A stretch of DNA of 64,000 nucleotides. Source: Labia minor. Its lineage: Eukaryota > Arthropoda > Insecta > Dermaptera > Spongiphoridae. The stretch covers positions 51,968,421 to 52,032,420 of the forward strand of contig OY720348.1 of NCBI GenBank assembly GCA_963082975.1, in the 5' to 3' direction. The stretch's first letter is position 1. The number at the start of each line of letters is the position of its first letter. The notes under the pieces are model-generated. The model saw only the letters and a program-made list of their open reading frames with translations, made no database searches and was not told the origin of the DNA. Made by a program: the position numbers and the translations under genes. Positions 47,135 through 59,393 of this stretch are shown here, in pieces.

Positions 47135-47672
47135 GCATGTACTCTATGCATCTTCAGACATAATTAGGGTTATAAAATAGAGTGCACAGCAGGTGGCTAG
47201 AATAGGAGAGGAAAGAATATATAGGTGGGGGGACCGATTGGGAAATGTCCGTTTGGAAGATCAAGGAGGCGGACAATGTAGGAAGGGACGTGAAGGAGAT
47301 GGGAGAAGGTAGGTTGGATGGTTATGCCTCAAGAGTCTTGAGCCGTTCCGACTCGGGGGGGGGGAGGAGCAGAGGGAGCGGAGACCCGGGCGGCAAGCCT
47401 AGGGGGGCGGCACGAGTCGTCTTAAAAGTACTTATTCATTTTGTTTTTTAATTTTTTTACAATATAGTTCTAAAAAAAACTAAATTAACTTAAATTTACT
47501 TTATCTTTGGGGGAAGGGGTTGGGTTAGAGAAGGGGCGGCAAAATTATTCTCGCACCCGGGTGGCATATCCCCTAGGAACGGCTCTGCTCAAGACATGGA
47601 TATTTGGAGAAATGTGGTTGCTGCGGCCAAGAACTTTCGAGTTCCGTAGAGCCACAGAGATAGATAGATTAA
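47135..47672 (+). pseudogene. LINE 3' relic split by a hAT-like element
   Basis: 47135-47332 retains ARIGEERIYRWGDRLGNVRL-like coding with EADNVGRDVKEMGEGR. After the insert, 47589-47672 reads DIWRNVVAAAKNFRVP-stop and the GATAGATAG tail. Same LINE family as 29634. Frame is lost. The downstream open frames are artefacts of this relic. Confidence 0.7.
47333..47588. mobile_element. hAT-like non-autonomous element
   Basis: The left end AGCCGTTCC and right end GGAACGGCTCTG are inverted. The host LINE motif CTCAAGA occurs on both sides (CCTCAAGA / GCTCAAGA), a 7 of 8 match consistent with the 8-bp hAT target duplication. The interior has GGGCGGCA motifs. Confidence 0.65.
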
Positions 47673-47999
47673 AATTATTTATCTTTTCAATAAAACTTAT
47701 CCAGATCTATTCCCTCACCTCAAAACCGCCCTAAATTGTAAATTCCATAAAATCCTTTATATAATTTTTGAGATGAGAAATATATATATAGATATAACAA
47801 TGTATAATAAGATTAGATAGGTTGATATAAATAATTTATAAACATAGTAAAATTTTTATCACATCTATTATGTTCATTTATTACATAAATAAATGAACAT
47901 AATAGACATATAATTTGAAAATGAATACCTAGTAGTAGTAGTATTAAGTTCAATAGAATATTTAATCATGATCGTCTGACAAATGCCCGATAATCCGAT

Positions 48000-48420
48000 C
48001 AACTTGAATGAAGAAAGAGAGATTGTAACTGGTGGTAGGTGGTATGGGACTGGGTGGTGGTGGTGGTCTGTGTCTGTATGTGTGAATAGGTGTGTGTTTT
48101 CTTAGCAGTGCATTGTGATTCGTTACATGTGTAGGCACGGCACAATCGACGCTTCAAGATAAATTTATTACACGTTTCGCGAAGGGATTTCATCTTGTTC
48201 TGAATTCACAGCTGGAAGTCTTCCAATGGATTCGCCGGTGAGTTATCGCGGCCCATTATTTTTAATCGTGGCCGCGGGTTGCTTTTTTAGCCGAAGAGCG
48301 ATACGTTTGCATTTGATTTAGTTCCCACTCGGTCACAATTAAGGGCCTCCATCAGTCTCCGCCGGCTGCTTCTTAAATTTTCAACAGCGCGATTTTTTTT
48401 CTCGTTTTTTTTTTTTCTCT
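48000..48420. other. GC-richer single-copy island
   Basis: Balanced composition with a GGTGGT-rich patch (48030-48065) and CpG-containing sequence (48180-48390). It may be a promoter or 5' exon region; see the candidate exon at 48226. Confidence 0.3.
48226..48237 (+). CDS. Possible minimal first coding exon
   Basis: ATG in a favourable context (TTCCAATGG) is followed by GAT TCG CCG and a strong donor GTGAGT at 48238. It would encode only MDSP before an intron. It is plausible because it lies in a CpG-containing island, but four codons are weak evidence and no acceptor exon can be assigned. Confidence 0.2.
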
Positions 48421-48836
48421 TTATTTACACCCAACGCTTCAATACACTTTTTTCAAATAATTTTCTCAATCCTTAAAGACATGTCAGCCATAATTATTTG
48501 AAGCTTTTTAAGTTTAACAAAAAAAAAAAAAATATAGAAAAATAATTAAAATCAAATTTAATATATATAAAAAATTAAAATCAATTACAACTTAAAACTG
48601 TTTAAAGTCTATTTATAGTATTAAAAATGTATGTTTCGACGAAATTCAATCTAAAGGCAGTTTTTAAGCCAAAGCTCTACCCACTGCAGCCATTACAAGA
48701 CACATAGATTCTGCTAAACGTTATATATAACAGAAACCGTTTTTCTTCAATATAAATCTAAAATTAATTAATTAAATTTAATTAATAAGTTAATATTTGG
48801 AAAAAAACTGTATTAACATCCATTATCATCCAAAAT

Positions 48837-48855
48837 AAATGTCTGTCTCTCTCTC

Positions 48856-48887
<32 letters not shown>

Positions 48888-49247
48888 GAGAAGATTACGC
48901 AAAAACGGTTCGAGCTAGAATAGTGAAATTTGTTACACGGGCATTATCCAGAACTCCTAGTTTTCTACCAAACTTTTGAGAAATTAATTTATTTGAAAGA
49001 GGACCATTACCTACCACCTTTTCATTTTATTTTTTCTCAAAACTGGCGGTAAAATTAGAGATGAATGTTTGATAGGTTTTTCACATGATTAAAAATTGTA
49101 TAAAACTGCTATATATAGAATTTCGGCTTGATTAAATCGCTGAAAATACTGGAATTAATTTTTTAATGTTGACTGGCAACCATGCGCCAGCACGTGACGT
49201 GGTGCCATTAACAAAGAGCCAAACAGTGGAGACACTCCAGATTTTTT
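48837..49247 (+). mobile_element. HINE-A, 5' truncated
   Basis: Begins in the (GT)n core at 48857-48882 and runs to GTGGAGACACTCCAG and a T tail at 49247. It marks the left side of duplication copy 2, as the copy at 23038 does for copy 1. Confidence 0.7.
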
Positions 49248-50432
49248 TATAAGAGAAAAAGAGAGAAAAGGACAATAAAAATTAAAAAACTAATTATAAT
49301 AATTAAATAAGATAAATATTATAATTAATTAAATTAATTGTATAATATCGTATTCGAAACACCACCAGATTATTTTCTTAATGAATAAACTTATCAAAAT
49401 ATTATATATACATGGGAATTTTTATATTAAAATTATTACTTTAAAATAGTAATAAAACTTTAGTAGATGAAGATGATCACAACTGGTTTGACGTTGGTCT
49501 GACGATTGGATTGAGAAACTGGGAGTGGGGAGGGGGTAATCGGAGTCTCCAGGCCCTATTATATAACCTCCTGCTGGATGGATATATGAAATGATTAACA
49601 TATTAATATAAATAATATATTAAAATATTTAATCTAACTAGTACTATAATTTTAAACACATACCTACATTTTTATTAATTTCTTGAATAATCAATCAATT
49701 AATAGTGCTTTTTAATCAGGCTTTAAAGAATTAATCGAGATTTGGATTTTAAAAAAAAAAGAATTTTCTTCTCAAGGTCACGCGGTAGTGTCATTCCATA
49801 AGCAATGCATTGGCAAATATTTATGAATTAACAATCTTAAATGATTTTCGATTTAATTGATATTAGCATGTGAGAGGTAATAAATTAAAAATTAATTTCA
49901 AATTTGAAAGGGAAAAAGTTGAAATATGAAAAAGAATAATTATCAATTTAAGCGAATCAAAGAATTGTGTATTCGAGGTGATGGCATCATGGCCGCCGAA
50001 ATCACATTGCTTCTGTCAAAATTCATTAATTCATATTTAATTAAGGAAGCATCGTAAAATTATAGAATGCTAGTGAAAATGAATCTACGTTTCATATCGA
50101 ATATTTTGGTATGCGTTTTGTCTATTGTTATCAGGAAATATTAAAGAAAGTATACCAACGACACTAAATAAAAATATTTTATAATTTTCACTTATAATTC
50201 TATAAAAATCCATTTTATTTAGAATCTGGCGAAAATTCTGTTGAATCCTTTGGTTTAGTGTATATTAAACACCATTTTGCTATAGATTTATATAAAAGAA
50301 ACAATATCAAATAGATGTGTTTTTTTTTATTTTCAAAGAATATAATATAAATATGAGATACAAATTTATAAGAAACTTGGAGAGGTGGGTCCTCTCAGAG
50401 ACATTTATAGGACATGTCTCACTCGTGAAATC

Positions 50433-50473
<41 letters not shown>

Positions 50474-50954
50474 AGAGAATATACTCTCTTTAAATTTGGC
50501 GCGACTTCTCTGACTGTCGCTAGGTGCCTCATCTAATATAAATTTGTTTCTTTCATTTGAAAAATCCTGCCTCCTGATATAAAAAGTATATTATATATAT
50601 ATATATAGAAGAGTCAAGATTTCATTTTTATTCTTTTTAATAAATCTATGATAGGTATTCTCCTTCATCCAAATAAAATGGATTTTTTTTGTAGGATCAG
50701 GGAGGGGGTAATTAAAGAAATGGATTGATAGGAGTCCAATGGTAAAGGACATGATTCCTTCTGTAGAAATCATCTGCTCACGTGAGGGCAGGGGTGCAAC
50801 TCCCTGAAGTAAATCTCTTTTCTATTGGGATTATAGAAAAGAATTTACTCGTTACCCATTCATTTATATAATATTAATATAATATTAAATTTTATAAAAT
50901 ATTTCCACTTTTCTCACTGTCTCATTATTTTTTCTTAATTATATATATTATATA

Positions 50955-51555
50955 TTGTAATGATTTTTTTGTATATGTGTGGATTTGGCAGAGAAAATTT
51001 AAGAAAAAGAAGGGTTGGTCTCATATGTGTAATGGAAAATGTGGACTCTGAATTGGTGTGAACTGACCTGGAGATCTGGATTATAGAAAAATAGAAAAAG
51101 ATTAAATTTATCATTAACATAAAATAAACAGGTTTATTTTATTTTATATTTAAATATAAATTTTTAAAACCTTTAGAGATTTAGATTTTAAAATTTTAAA
51201 TTAGATAATTACATATAGTAATTTTTTGATATTTTAAATAAAAAAAATATAGACAGATTATTTATAAAAATTATAAAAAAAAAACAACCAATATTGGAAA
51301 ACAATTTTTTTTTAAACTGTAGCCGGTCCTTTCGTAGGTGATAGTCCGTGGACGACCGAGTGTAGTGTTGGTCCTTTTTCTCTTCCATAAAAGTCCGTCT
51401 GCTCCCCACGAACGAATGCTCTTGTCTCTTTTCAACAACTCGTCTCTTCAGGGGAAACGTCTTACAATAATCTCTTCCAATGAAAATAAATTTATATTTA
51501 AAAAAAATAAATTTTATTTTATCGGATTAATGATATTTTTGGAATATCATTACAA
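50955..51555. mobile_element. Unclassified DNA element, 601 bp
   Basis: Present in copy 2 and absent from copy 1 near 27165. Ends TTGTAATGAT and ATCATTACAA are perfect 10-bp inverted repeats in an (AT)n target. The interior includes a GC-richer patch (51320-51470) with short overlapping frames but no transposase motif. Confidence 0.6.
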
Positions 51556-51827
51556 AATATATATATATTTCAAATTACTTATAAACTATTAATTAGAATA
51601 TATTTTATTTATAATATTATATTGGAATTGGGATGGGGGTGGGAAATAGGTTTATGGTATTTAGGCGTAAGATTTGGTTTAGGCCATGTACTCCCTTGGA
51701 AGGGAAAGAGAGAATATACATCATTAAATATTAATATACATGAATTCGTATTTATTTAATTTTTAGTTGATTTTACAAATAAATTACATTTTTTTAGTGA
51801 GTTATCATTAATATTTAATATTATATA

Positions 51828-52976
51828 TAGTAGCTAATATCAAATGTAGTACCGGGACCCCGAGCCTCGGCTCGGTACTTAAGTTAAAAAAAATGATTCA
51901 TTATTATTGGATTTGGCTGGTAATATTAATACCTGGGACACCGAGCTCTCGCTCTACCCTTTAAAAAATATTGATACACAATTCTTTAATTATTTATTAC
52001 AATTATTAAATGTTACACATTTGCATCAATCTGATTAAAATTAATGAACTTGTGCTCCTCAATAATACATAAATATATAATATATAGGTACATATATTTT
52101 TTTTCTATAGTGTTTTTTTGAAAAACTGTTTAGCGCCCCAAGTGGTTATAAAACAAACTAAAGACAAAAAAACGTGCTTTGCAGCTTTTCGGAATTAAAA
52201 AAGCAAAATTGGCAGTCGTGGGACTGGCCGACAGAAGTGAAAACTTCTGCGTAAGAAATTTTAAAACAGACGAAATTCGCGCTATTTCACGAGAAAGATG
52301 AATTTCATATGCATGTATATATATATAACTTATATATTATTTTAAACATATATTTTAAACAAATTTGTAACTTATATTTATATATATATAAATACACAAC
52401 TTTGTTTAAAATATTGCAATACGAACTGTTTTATAATTCTTATCTCTAACATAAAATATATATTTATTATGTGAAGTTCATTTCGTATAATTTTGATTAT
52501 ATATGTATATATGAAATGAACTTTACATGTTTTTTATGTTTTTTATTTATTTTTTTTTTTTGAGAGAGATTAATAAATATCTATATATATTTTATTAAAA
52601 ATAAATATTTTTAATTTTATTTCGAAATTAAATAATAAATTTTAAAATATTTTAAATAAAAAAAAATATTAATACAAATAAAAATGGATGCCAATTTTGA
52701 CGTTTTCCATATATAATTTTCAATTAAGAAATTAATAATGAAGCTGTATGTTTCAAGAGATATCATCAATAAAACTTAATTTTTCTTTATAAATACTATA
52801 TCTAGTGTGAATTTGAAAAAAATCGTTAGAGCGGTTTTTGAGAACCAATATATATAGATAAATAGATATATACAATTTTAGCTAGCATAATAAGATAAGA
52901 TACTAATACAATTGTTATTTCCTCTTACAGTTTGATTTATTGAACTTCAACTTAACTAAATTAACTTAAATTTCAT
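51828..52976 (+). mobile_element. Family D-containing insertion, bounded by paralogue
   Basis: Interrupts sequence continuous in copy 1 at 27440. It starts near TAGTAGCTAATATC, then GTACCGGGACCCCGAGCC and ACCTGGGACACCGAGC, and includes the 3' motif ATACAATTTTAGCTAGC at about 52871. Further AT-rich sequence runs to 52976. Probably family D plus flanking material. Confidence 0.55.
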
Positions 52977-53095
52977 ATTATTATTATTATAATTTTAATT
53001 AATATTTATATTAATATAATTATTTTTATTAAATTTTATAAAATTTGTAAATTTTGGAAGGGTGAATATTTTTAAACTGTTTTGATTATAACAGA

Positions 53096-53380
53096 AGGGG
53101 TGTAAATTCATATATATTTAGGAGATTCTTTTATGACAGTCTCCTATAAGAGCCAAGATTTTATTTTTATTCTTTTTAATAAATTTATGATAGGAATTCT
53201 CCTTCATCCAATTCAAATTTTTGGATTATTTTTCATATGATTAAAAATTGTATAAAACTGCTATAGAGAATCACTAAAATACGGGAATTAATTTTTTTAA
53301 AATTTAACTTAAAATAATCCAATTCAAATTTGCGAGATAGTCGAGTGGAGACACTCCAGATTTTTTATTTTATTTATTTT
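53096..53380 (+). mobile_element. HINE-A 3' fragment beside a duplication fragment
   Basis: 53145-53212 repeats 26825-26895 (AATAAATCTATGATAGG-type phrase). Then 53210-53367 is HINE-A with an internal deletion, ending GCGAGATAGTCGAGTGGAGAC plus ACTCCAGATTTTTT. Confidence 0.65.
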
Positions 53381-53754
53381 GACTCAATTTCTATAGTTTT
53401 AAAATTAATCAAATGATGTTGTTTTCCATCTTAAATGAAAATGTTTTCTTTTTTCTAAAATTTTTATTAAAATTAATTATTAGTTTTTTCAAATTTCAAA
53501 AATAAAATGCCTCTCACTGTGTATAAAAGAATGATTAAATTTATTTTATTTATAAATAGATTTTATTTTATAGTTTTTGTAAATAAATTTAGAATATTCA
53601 ATGATTTTTGGACTATACATCACTCAATACGTCTTATAATGTTTTAACGATCTGAAAATATTTCTTAATAGTAGCAAACAGTAAAGAATTCTTAGTAAAA
53701 TTTCATGACAATCTGACTATTAGTTTATAGATTTTCCAATTGTTTTAGTGACCC

Positions 53755-53794
<40 letters not shown>

Positions 53795-54254
53795 GAATTA
53801 TCTTTAAAAAAAATAAATAAATAAAAAAAACAAACAAACTAAATTTCCCTTTATTTGTCTGTAAGTGAAAAGATAATGTCAATTTAATAAATTTTACCTT
53901 GTCCTGGTTATTCATCCAGATAAAATATTTATTTCGGTTTCTTTCCATATCATTTTGTTTTCTTATTTTTTTTTTTTTATTTAAATTTCATCATTTCCAC
54001 AAACTTTTTATGTGATGCTCTATTAGATATTTATTTGATTTGTGTATATTATTTAAATATATATATATATATACCTCTCTTTATTTTACTTTAGGATTGT
54101 CTTGTAATAAATCATTATTTCGGTGATTTATTTGTTCATTATGTGAAATCCATTGATACAAAATTGCAAGTTCCATTTTCTGGGTCGGGTCATCAGGCCA
54201 GTTAGAACAGACACAGACAAGGATTTGGTTGGATTGCTTGAAAACAAGGTCATG

Positions 54255-54296
<42 letters not shown>

Positions 54297-54560
54297 GATG
54301 ATTATTCTGTTTTAATATAAACAACAAATATTACATGAGAAATTGATAACTTTGCTTCTTAAAATCTTATCCTATCTGATTATTTTATTAAAAACAAAAA
54401 GAAAAGACTTGATAAATATTTTTTATTAATAAAAAAATAATTAAAATTGTTAGAAAAGAGATAAAACCTTTTGATGTTTTGTTAATCATTTTAGGGCTGT
54501 AGTTATATATCAACTCGACAAAAATATTATTGATATAAATAATTTATATTTCTTTGATAT
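53381..54560. other. AT-rich spacer with (AT)n tracts
   Basis: (AT)n at 53761-53790 and 54256-54292. No gene seen. Confidence 0.4.
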
Positions 54561-54564
54561 AGAG

Positions 54565-54660
54565 CATCGGTTCTCAAACTGAGGTACATGTACCATTGAG
54601 GGTACCTTATATTGAAGGAAGTTTCTGTGGTATCAACTTCAAAAAGTTTGAGAACTCCTG
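54565..54660. mobile_element. Small hAT-like MITE
   Basis: CATCGGTTCTCAAACTGAGG and the reverse complement of AGTTTGAGAACTCCTG form inverted ends around a 96-bp unit with GGTAC palindromes. The flanking 8-mers agree only weakly. Confidence 0.45.
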
Positions 54661-54686
54661 ATTTACGATATTGATATCTTATAAAT

Positions 54687-55511
54687 CAGTGGTTTCCAAG
54701 CCTATTTTGGCCAAACGTCCTCTTTCCAGAAAAAAATTTACTCAGCCCCCCTTGGAAATTAACTTTTTTTAATTTTAATAACAATGAATCAGAAAGATAA
54801 ATGTACCTATTCACAAAATATTATAAATAATGGTGTAAATTAGAAACATTGAAATTATGTATCTATTTATTGAAATCAGAATAAATAAGTTGACCTGTGG
54901 CCAGGTCCGAACCGACCGACGGTTTGGAGTAAATTAATTTCCAGCTACAGAAACAATTTCAAATAATTTTAAGATATCTATTAATGTAATAAAAAACAGA
55001 TACTTATGGATAGAACATAAATATTTTTAATTTTATTTTATTTATAATATATATGTAAAACCAGGCTGTGACGTCATATAATTTTAAATTAAGAAAAAAC
55101 TAATAAAGATGATTTTTCTCGAGGATAAAACCAATACAAAGTGCATGATTTGTGAAGATATATAAAAAAAACTCCTCATGTGAAATTTGGTGTGAAAATA
55201 ACTCTTCCCTTCCTATCGTCGATCGCTAATACTACCATTTCCGGTTTCCCGATTTAGCCGTTTAAGCTGTACACATCTATACGGACGGACGGACGGACAG
55301 ACATCATGCTAAAAATACTTTTTTCTGTTAAGAAAATGCATGATTCGTGGAGATATTTAAAAATCTCCACATGTGAAATTTGGTGTGAAAACAATACCTC
55401 CCTTACTATCGTCGGTCGGAAAAAAGTAATATACAAGTAATTTTCCCTAAATGCACCTGTAGCCATCACCGCCTCCCTGGATTGCTGCTGCACCCACTTT
55501 AGGAATCACTG
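54687..55511. mobile_element. hAT-like element hosting a HINE-B
   Basis: The left end is CAGTGGTTTCCAAGCC. The right end, read in reverse, is CAGTGATTCCTAAAGTGGG. The flanking octamers TTATAAAT (54679-54686) and TTTTAAAT (55512-55519) match at 7 of 8. Most of the interior is the nested HINE-B at 54885-55425, so the original element was under 300 bp. Confidence 0.7.
54885..55425 (-). mobile_element. HINE-B, near full length, nested
   Basis: The minus strand runs from CCGACCGACGATAG at about 55420 to CGTCGGTCGGTTCGG and the hairpin GACCTGGCCACAGGTC at about 54893, with the GTCC core at 55278-55300. A deletion lies near 55255 compared with the copy at 33307. One TGACGTCA at 55069. Confidence 0.8.
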
Positions 55512-55577
55512 TTTTAAATGGTGAGAAATTTGTGTGGAAATTAGATGAAAGAATAAAATAAAGAACAATTTTTGTGA

Positions 55578-55960
55578 TATACGGCAACCAACGCCGGTTC
55601 CACTTTCGGAAGCAGTCGTCTTGTTGGGTCTTTTTGATCTTGACTCTGTGGGACAAACTTTCCGGCAACACGATGCAATATATCCTTCTGTGTCAGACTT
55701 TGACATGGTTGAATTGAAATACTATATTAATATCAATATCTTCTCTAATTTCTCGGGCAGTTCACTCTACGATTGGCACGTAAAATTACGTTGACTTTCC
55801 GGATATGAGTGTCATCGGTAGACGTGAAAGGGTGGCCGGAAAACCCGTTCGACCAATATTGAACCCAAGAGAACCATTCGGAACACCGAGTACTTCATAA
55901 ACACTCAACACCTCAGGCTTCCTACATCATTTGGTGTAAATATTTCACTTGAGTTTCACC
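55578..55960 (-). pseudogene. Mariner-type transposase N-terminal relic
   Basis: The minus strand around 55880-55750 reads EWFSWVQYWSNGFSGHPFTS and TDDTHIRKVNVILRANRRVN, matching the helix-turn-helix linker of mariner/SETMAR-like transposases (EWF.RF...G.PSTS.TDE...V...V..NRR). Another frame at about 55665-55600 reads VAGKFVPQSQDQKDPTRR, corresponding to the RVAAKFVPRLL.-QKD block. Several frameshifts; no catalytic domain. Confidence 0.65.
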
Positions 55961-56871
55961 TAAAATTTAATGCAGGTTCGTTGCTTTTATCATTTTACCA
56001 TCTCAAAACACACAAACTCATTCTACTCAATACACTCAACATTAACCTACAATCGAATTTATGCATATACTTTATCATAGCAAAAATTGTATAAAATAAA
56101 ACTCATAAACTTGGTTCATTTGTTTTTTTTTCCTCATAATTTAGATAATTTTTTGACTATAAACAGTCAGTTATCCAAGATGGAAGTTGACGTTGCCATC
56201 AACCTACATCCTCGGTTAAATGATACTGCATACAAAATGGCAGCTCGCAGATGCAACGCAAAATTTTATATGTGTCATGAATCTTTTTATGTCTTCTCAA
56301 CAGAAATTGATGATGATTTTTTTTTTCTCAAATAATAAAATGTTATTTTTCTTACAATTTCTCAATAAGATTACTCCGAATGATTCATATTTAATGTTTA
56401 CGACAGGGCTGGTTGGATGGCGGGAGGGGGGGGTAGGGGGAGAAGGTATGGTTGACATTGAGTCCATTCGTCAAGCAAATTTATTACAAACGACGACAGA
56501 AAGTAAAAAACCATCAAATATTTTTATGAGAATTGGCATTAAAATCGATTTTTATTTATTTTTTTGTATTCCATGAAGACTAAACAATATTTTCTTTAAA
56601 TAATATTTATTATATGTGTGTATTTACCTATATGCAAATATATATAGGCATGTATTAAGCATATAATATTTTATTAATTTACATAGTTTCTATATATCAG
56701 TTTAATTATTAAATTTTATTTTATTCAACAACATAAATAATAAAAAAATTCCTTCAACTAGACGGTTTTATAAGATGAAGGGGAGAAGAACAGAACATAG
56801 TTAATAATATATATTTGGTAATCATAATAATAATATAATTGTTTCTTTATACAGTTTAAATAATAATTTTT
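55961..56871. other. Spacer with chance open frames
   Basis: Overlapping frames at 56087-56335 and 56220-56576 have no domain signature. A G-rich run lies at 56424-56446. Confidence 0.3.
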
Positions 56872-57417
56872 GGTAATTATTTAAGTAAACGCATTTGGAT
56901 TTGGTTAATACTTTACCAGTAGGTTCCTTTTGCAATTCCAAATAAATTTTTCTTATGAATCTTTTTTTTGGGCCTCTTCTAGTTTATGAGATCAAAATTA
57001 TTAAAATAAAGATTTTTTAAGTTTGACAGATTAGTTATGAACGTCGAAATGTGCCATTAAGTAATGTTTTATTGACTAATTCAACTTATTCACTTATTCA
57101 CTAATTTTTGGTTTTTATAAGTTCGGATTGGATATAGAAAAATTATTTTTAATTAATTTTTTAATTTCCATAAATTCAAACCGAACTTATAAAAAAAACC
57201 GAAAATTAGTGCACCCTCTGGTGGTCAATTGATAAAACATGGCAGCTAAATAGAATATCAATGAATTTATATGCAAATTTTAATAATTTTTATCTCGTAA
57301 AATAGAAGAGTCCCCAAAAAAATTCATAAGAAAAGTTTATTTGAAATTGCAAAAGGAAGCCACTGGTAAACTATTATCCAAATCCACGAAAATTCGTTTA
57401 CTTGAATAATTACCTAA
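56872..57417. mobile_element. Foldback element, about 150-bp imperfect arms
   Basis: The left arm (GGTAATTATTTAAGTAAACG, then TTACCAGTAGGTTCCTTTTG and TTTTTCTTATGAAT) is mirrored on the right (57265-57417). The centre holds a second palindrome around ATAAGTTCGG / CCGAACTTAT. A half-copy lies in the zinc-finger intron. No coding. Confidence 0.7.
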
Positions 57418-57581
57418 TTTTTACTTTCTCGCATACTTCGTATAAGGGAAGTATTGGAATCGTCAAAAATTTCGACTTCGAGATTTCGATAGATCTTGAC
57501 GTTTTAGACCTCCCTGAGTCGGAAAATACCATTTTTGGAATTATGTCTGTGTGTGTGTATGTATGTATGTATGTATGTATG

Positions 57582-57612
<31 letters not shown>

Positions 57613-58080
57613 TGTCTGTAAGCAAATTTACTCAAAAACTAATCAAGCTAGGACTTCGAAATTTGGTACACCGATATTATTCACAGTTTGTAGATTTCTA
57701 TCAAAATTTCGTCAATATCGGTTAACCGGAAGTGGTAATTTACCTACACTGGTTGCGTTTACCTTTCAAGTAAAGTACCAGTTTGCTTCGAGATATTTGC
57801 TTCATATTTTGTATATAGATTTAAAAATATGAAAAAAATTGAGATACCAAATTTCATCATGATCTGACTACCGTAAGTGACATTTTACCTATACAACGTG
57901 TTATGCACTTTGTATTGGTTTTATCCTCGAGAAAAATCATCTTCATTAGTTTTTTCTTAATTTAAAATTATATGACGTCACCCAGCACTTCATGACGTCA
58001 CAGCCAGCCCTTATATATTATAAATAAAATAAAATTAAAAATATTTATATTATATCCATATCTGTTTTTTTTTACATTTA
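57418..58080 (+). mobile_element. HINE-like family F joined to a CRE module
   Basis: Starts TTTTTACTTTCTCGCATACT, then CGAGATTTCGATAGATCTTG, a GTAT microsatellite core (57549-57612) and TTTATCTATCAA-type sequence, parallel to HINE-A in architecture but different in sequence. From about 57912 it changes to the HINE-B 3' module with TGACGTCA at 57973 and 57993. The long plus and minus frames here are microsatellite artefacts. Confidence 0.5.
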
Positions 58081-58940
58081 AAATATCAGTTAACCGGAAG
58101 TAGCACTTTATTCTATATATATATATATATATATATAAATGTTACCAAATATCAAATTTGACACCAATAAACTAATACGAACTGGCTCTTTATCAATACC
58201 AAATTTACACATTCTAAATATTCATTCACAACTCTATACCTATTTATATGCGGGAAAGTCTAGGGGAGGACACTCCCGCTTATTCATTTTAAATAAATTT
58301 ACTAACTTGAACATACATATTTTCGATTTTCTCTGATAATGTTTTTAATTTTATATTTCATTCTCAATTAAAAACAAGTAATATAAAAAATAAAATAAAG
58401 TCTATTTCTACTTAAAACTGTTAAAACTCTATTTAAAAGATTAAAATCAATTTGAATATCAAATAAAAAAATTTTATCCTTCGACGAGGTATAAAATTGA
58501 AACACTCAACAAAATTAGCCATTGCAAGACATCTTTATATTCTGATAAATATCTTATATAAGAGAAATTTATTTCACCAATAGAAAAATAAAATAAAAAG
58601 ACAATTATCATTCACTACAAATTTAATGTGAAATGTATTTAAACTTAATTATACAAGAGAGTATGAATTAAAATAAGGATTTGAAAAAATGGTCAATTTT
58701 CAGCAGGAAATATTGTCATTTATTTATTTACAATTTAAAATTACTAAATCATATTACTCTTGATTCGAATTATGCTTATTTTTATATTGGAATTTTATTT
58801 CATAATATTTATAAAATACCTACAATGTTAATTGATATTTGATAATGATTATGATCTCGTTGTTATATATAGAATAGTACTCAACTGGGAATAATTTAGC
58901 AGATTAAACGTTTATTTGCTAAAATATTTAATGAGATAAA

Positions 58941-58981
<41 letters not shown>

Positions 58982-59393
58982 CTTTTTCTCATTAATAATA
59001 AAAAATGGGTAAGTTGGGAAAGTATAGGGAAAGTTAGCGGTTTGTGTGTGTGTATGTGTGTGACATAATAATATAAGAAAAGAGAAAAGTTTATATAATT
59101 CACTGTGATTGATTCGATTTTTTTATTATTATTATTTTTTTAAGTTCACTTCAAGAAGAGTAGTTCGGGTGAGGTGACTAATGAAGATGATGGAAGGGTA
59201 GGCTTTGGTTTATTAAATTTTTCATTCATTTTTTTTTTTTTTTTTGAGATTAAAATTATAATTACATTTATATTTTAATAAAATTTATGATGTACTAACT
59301 GTTAGAGATCTTTATTGTTTTTTAAGGGTTGATAATGAGAGAAAATTATTATTGAAAAGTATTCTCATTTATATATGTCACTTTATCGCTGTA
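58081..59393. other. AT-rich spacer
   Basis: (AT)n at 58946-58979; no supported gene. Confidence 0.35.

Larger units (their letters stand above)
48837..53095 (+). repeat. Multi-kilobase duplication, copy 2
   Basis: Collinear with 23038-27590. It lacks the block 23612-25378 and the Helitron of copy 1, and gains two insertions of its own (50955-51555 and 51828-52976). (AT)n tract at 50437-50466. No gene seen. Confidence 0.8.

Noticed and set aside
47245-47734. Two plus-strand frames that look protein-like
   Set aside because: They are pieces of the LINE relic and the hAT-like element inserted in it, read in shifted frames.
47999-48193. Minus-strand frame starting MKSLRETCNKF
   Set aside because: The C-terminal half is a Thr/His/Gln microsatellite translation and no splice or promoter evidence supports it, though the first 30 residues look less biased.
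55447-55671. Minus-strand frame with a KWNRRW segment resembling a PH domain
   Set aside because: The frame crosses a hAT-like terminus, and another frame of the same DNA reads as a mariner transposase relic (KFVPQSQDQKD), which explains it better.
57402-57832. Overlapping open frames rich in Val-Cys-Met-Tyr and Thr-His-Ile-Tyr
   Set aside because: They translate a GTAT microsatellite inside a HINE-like element.
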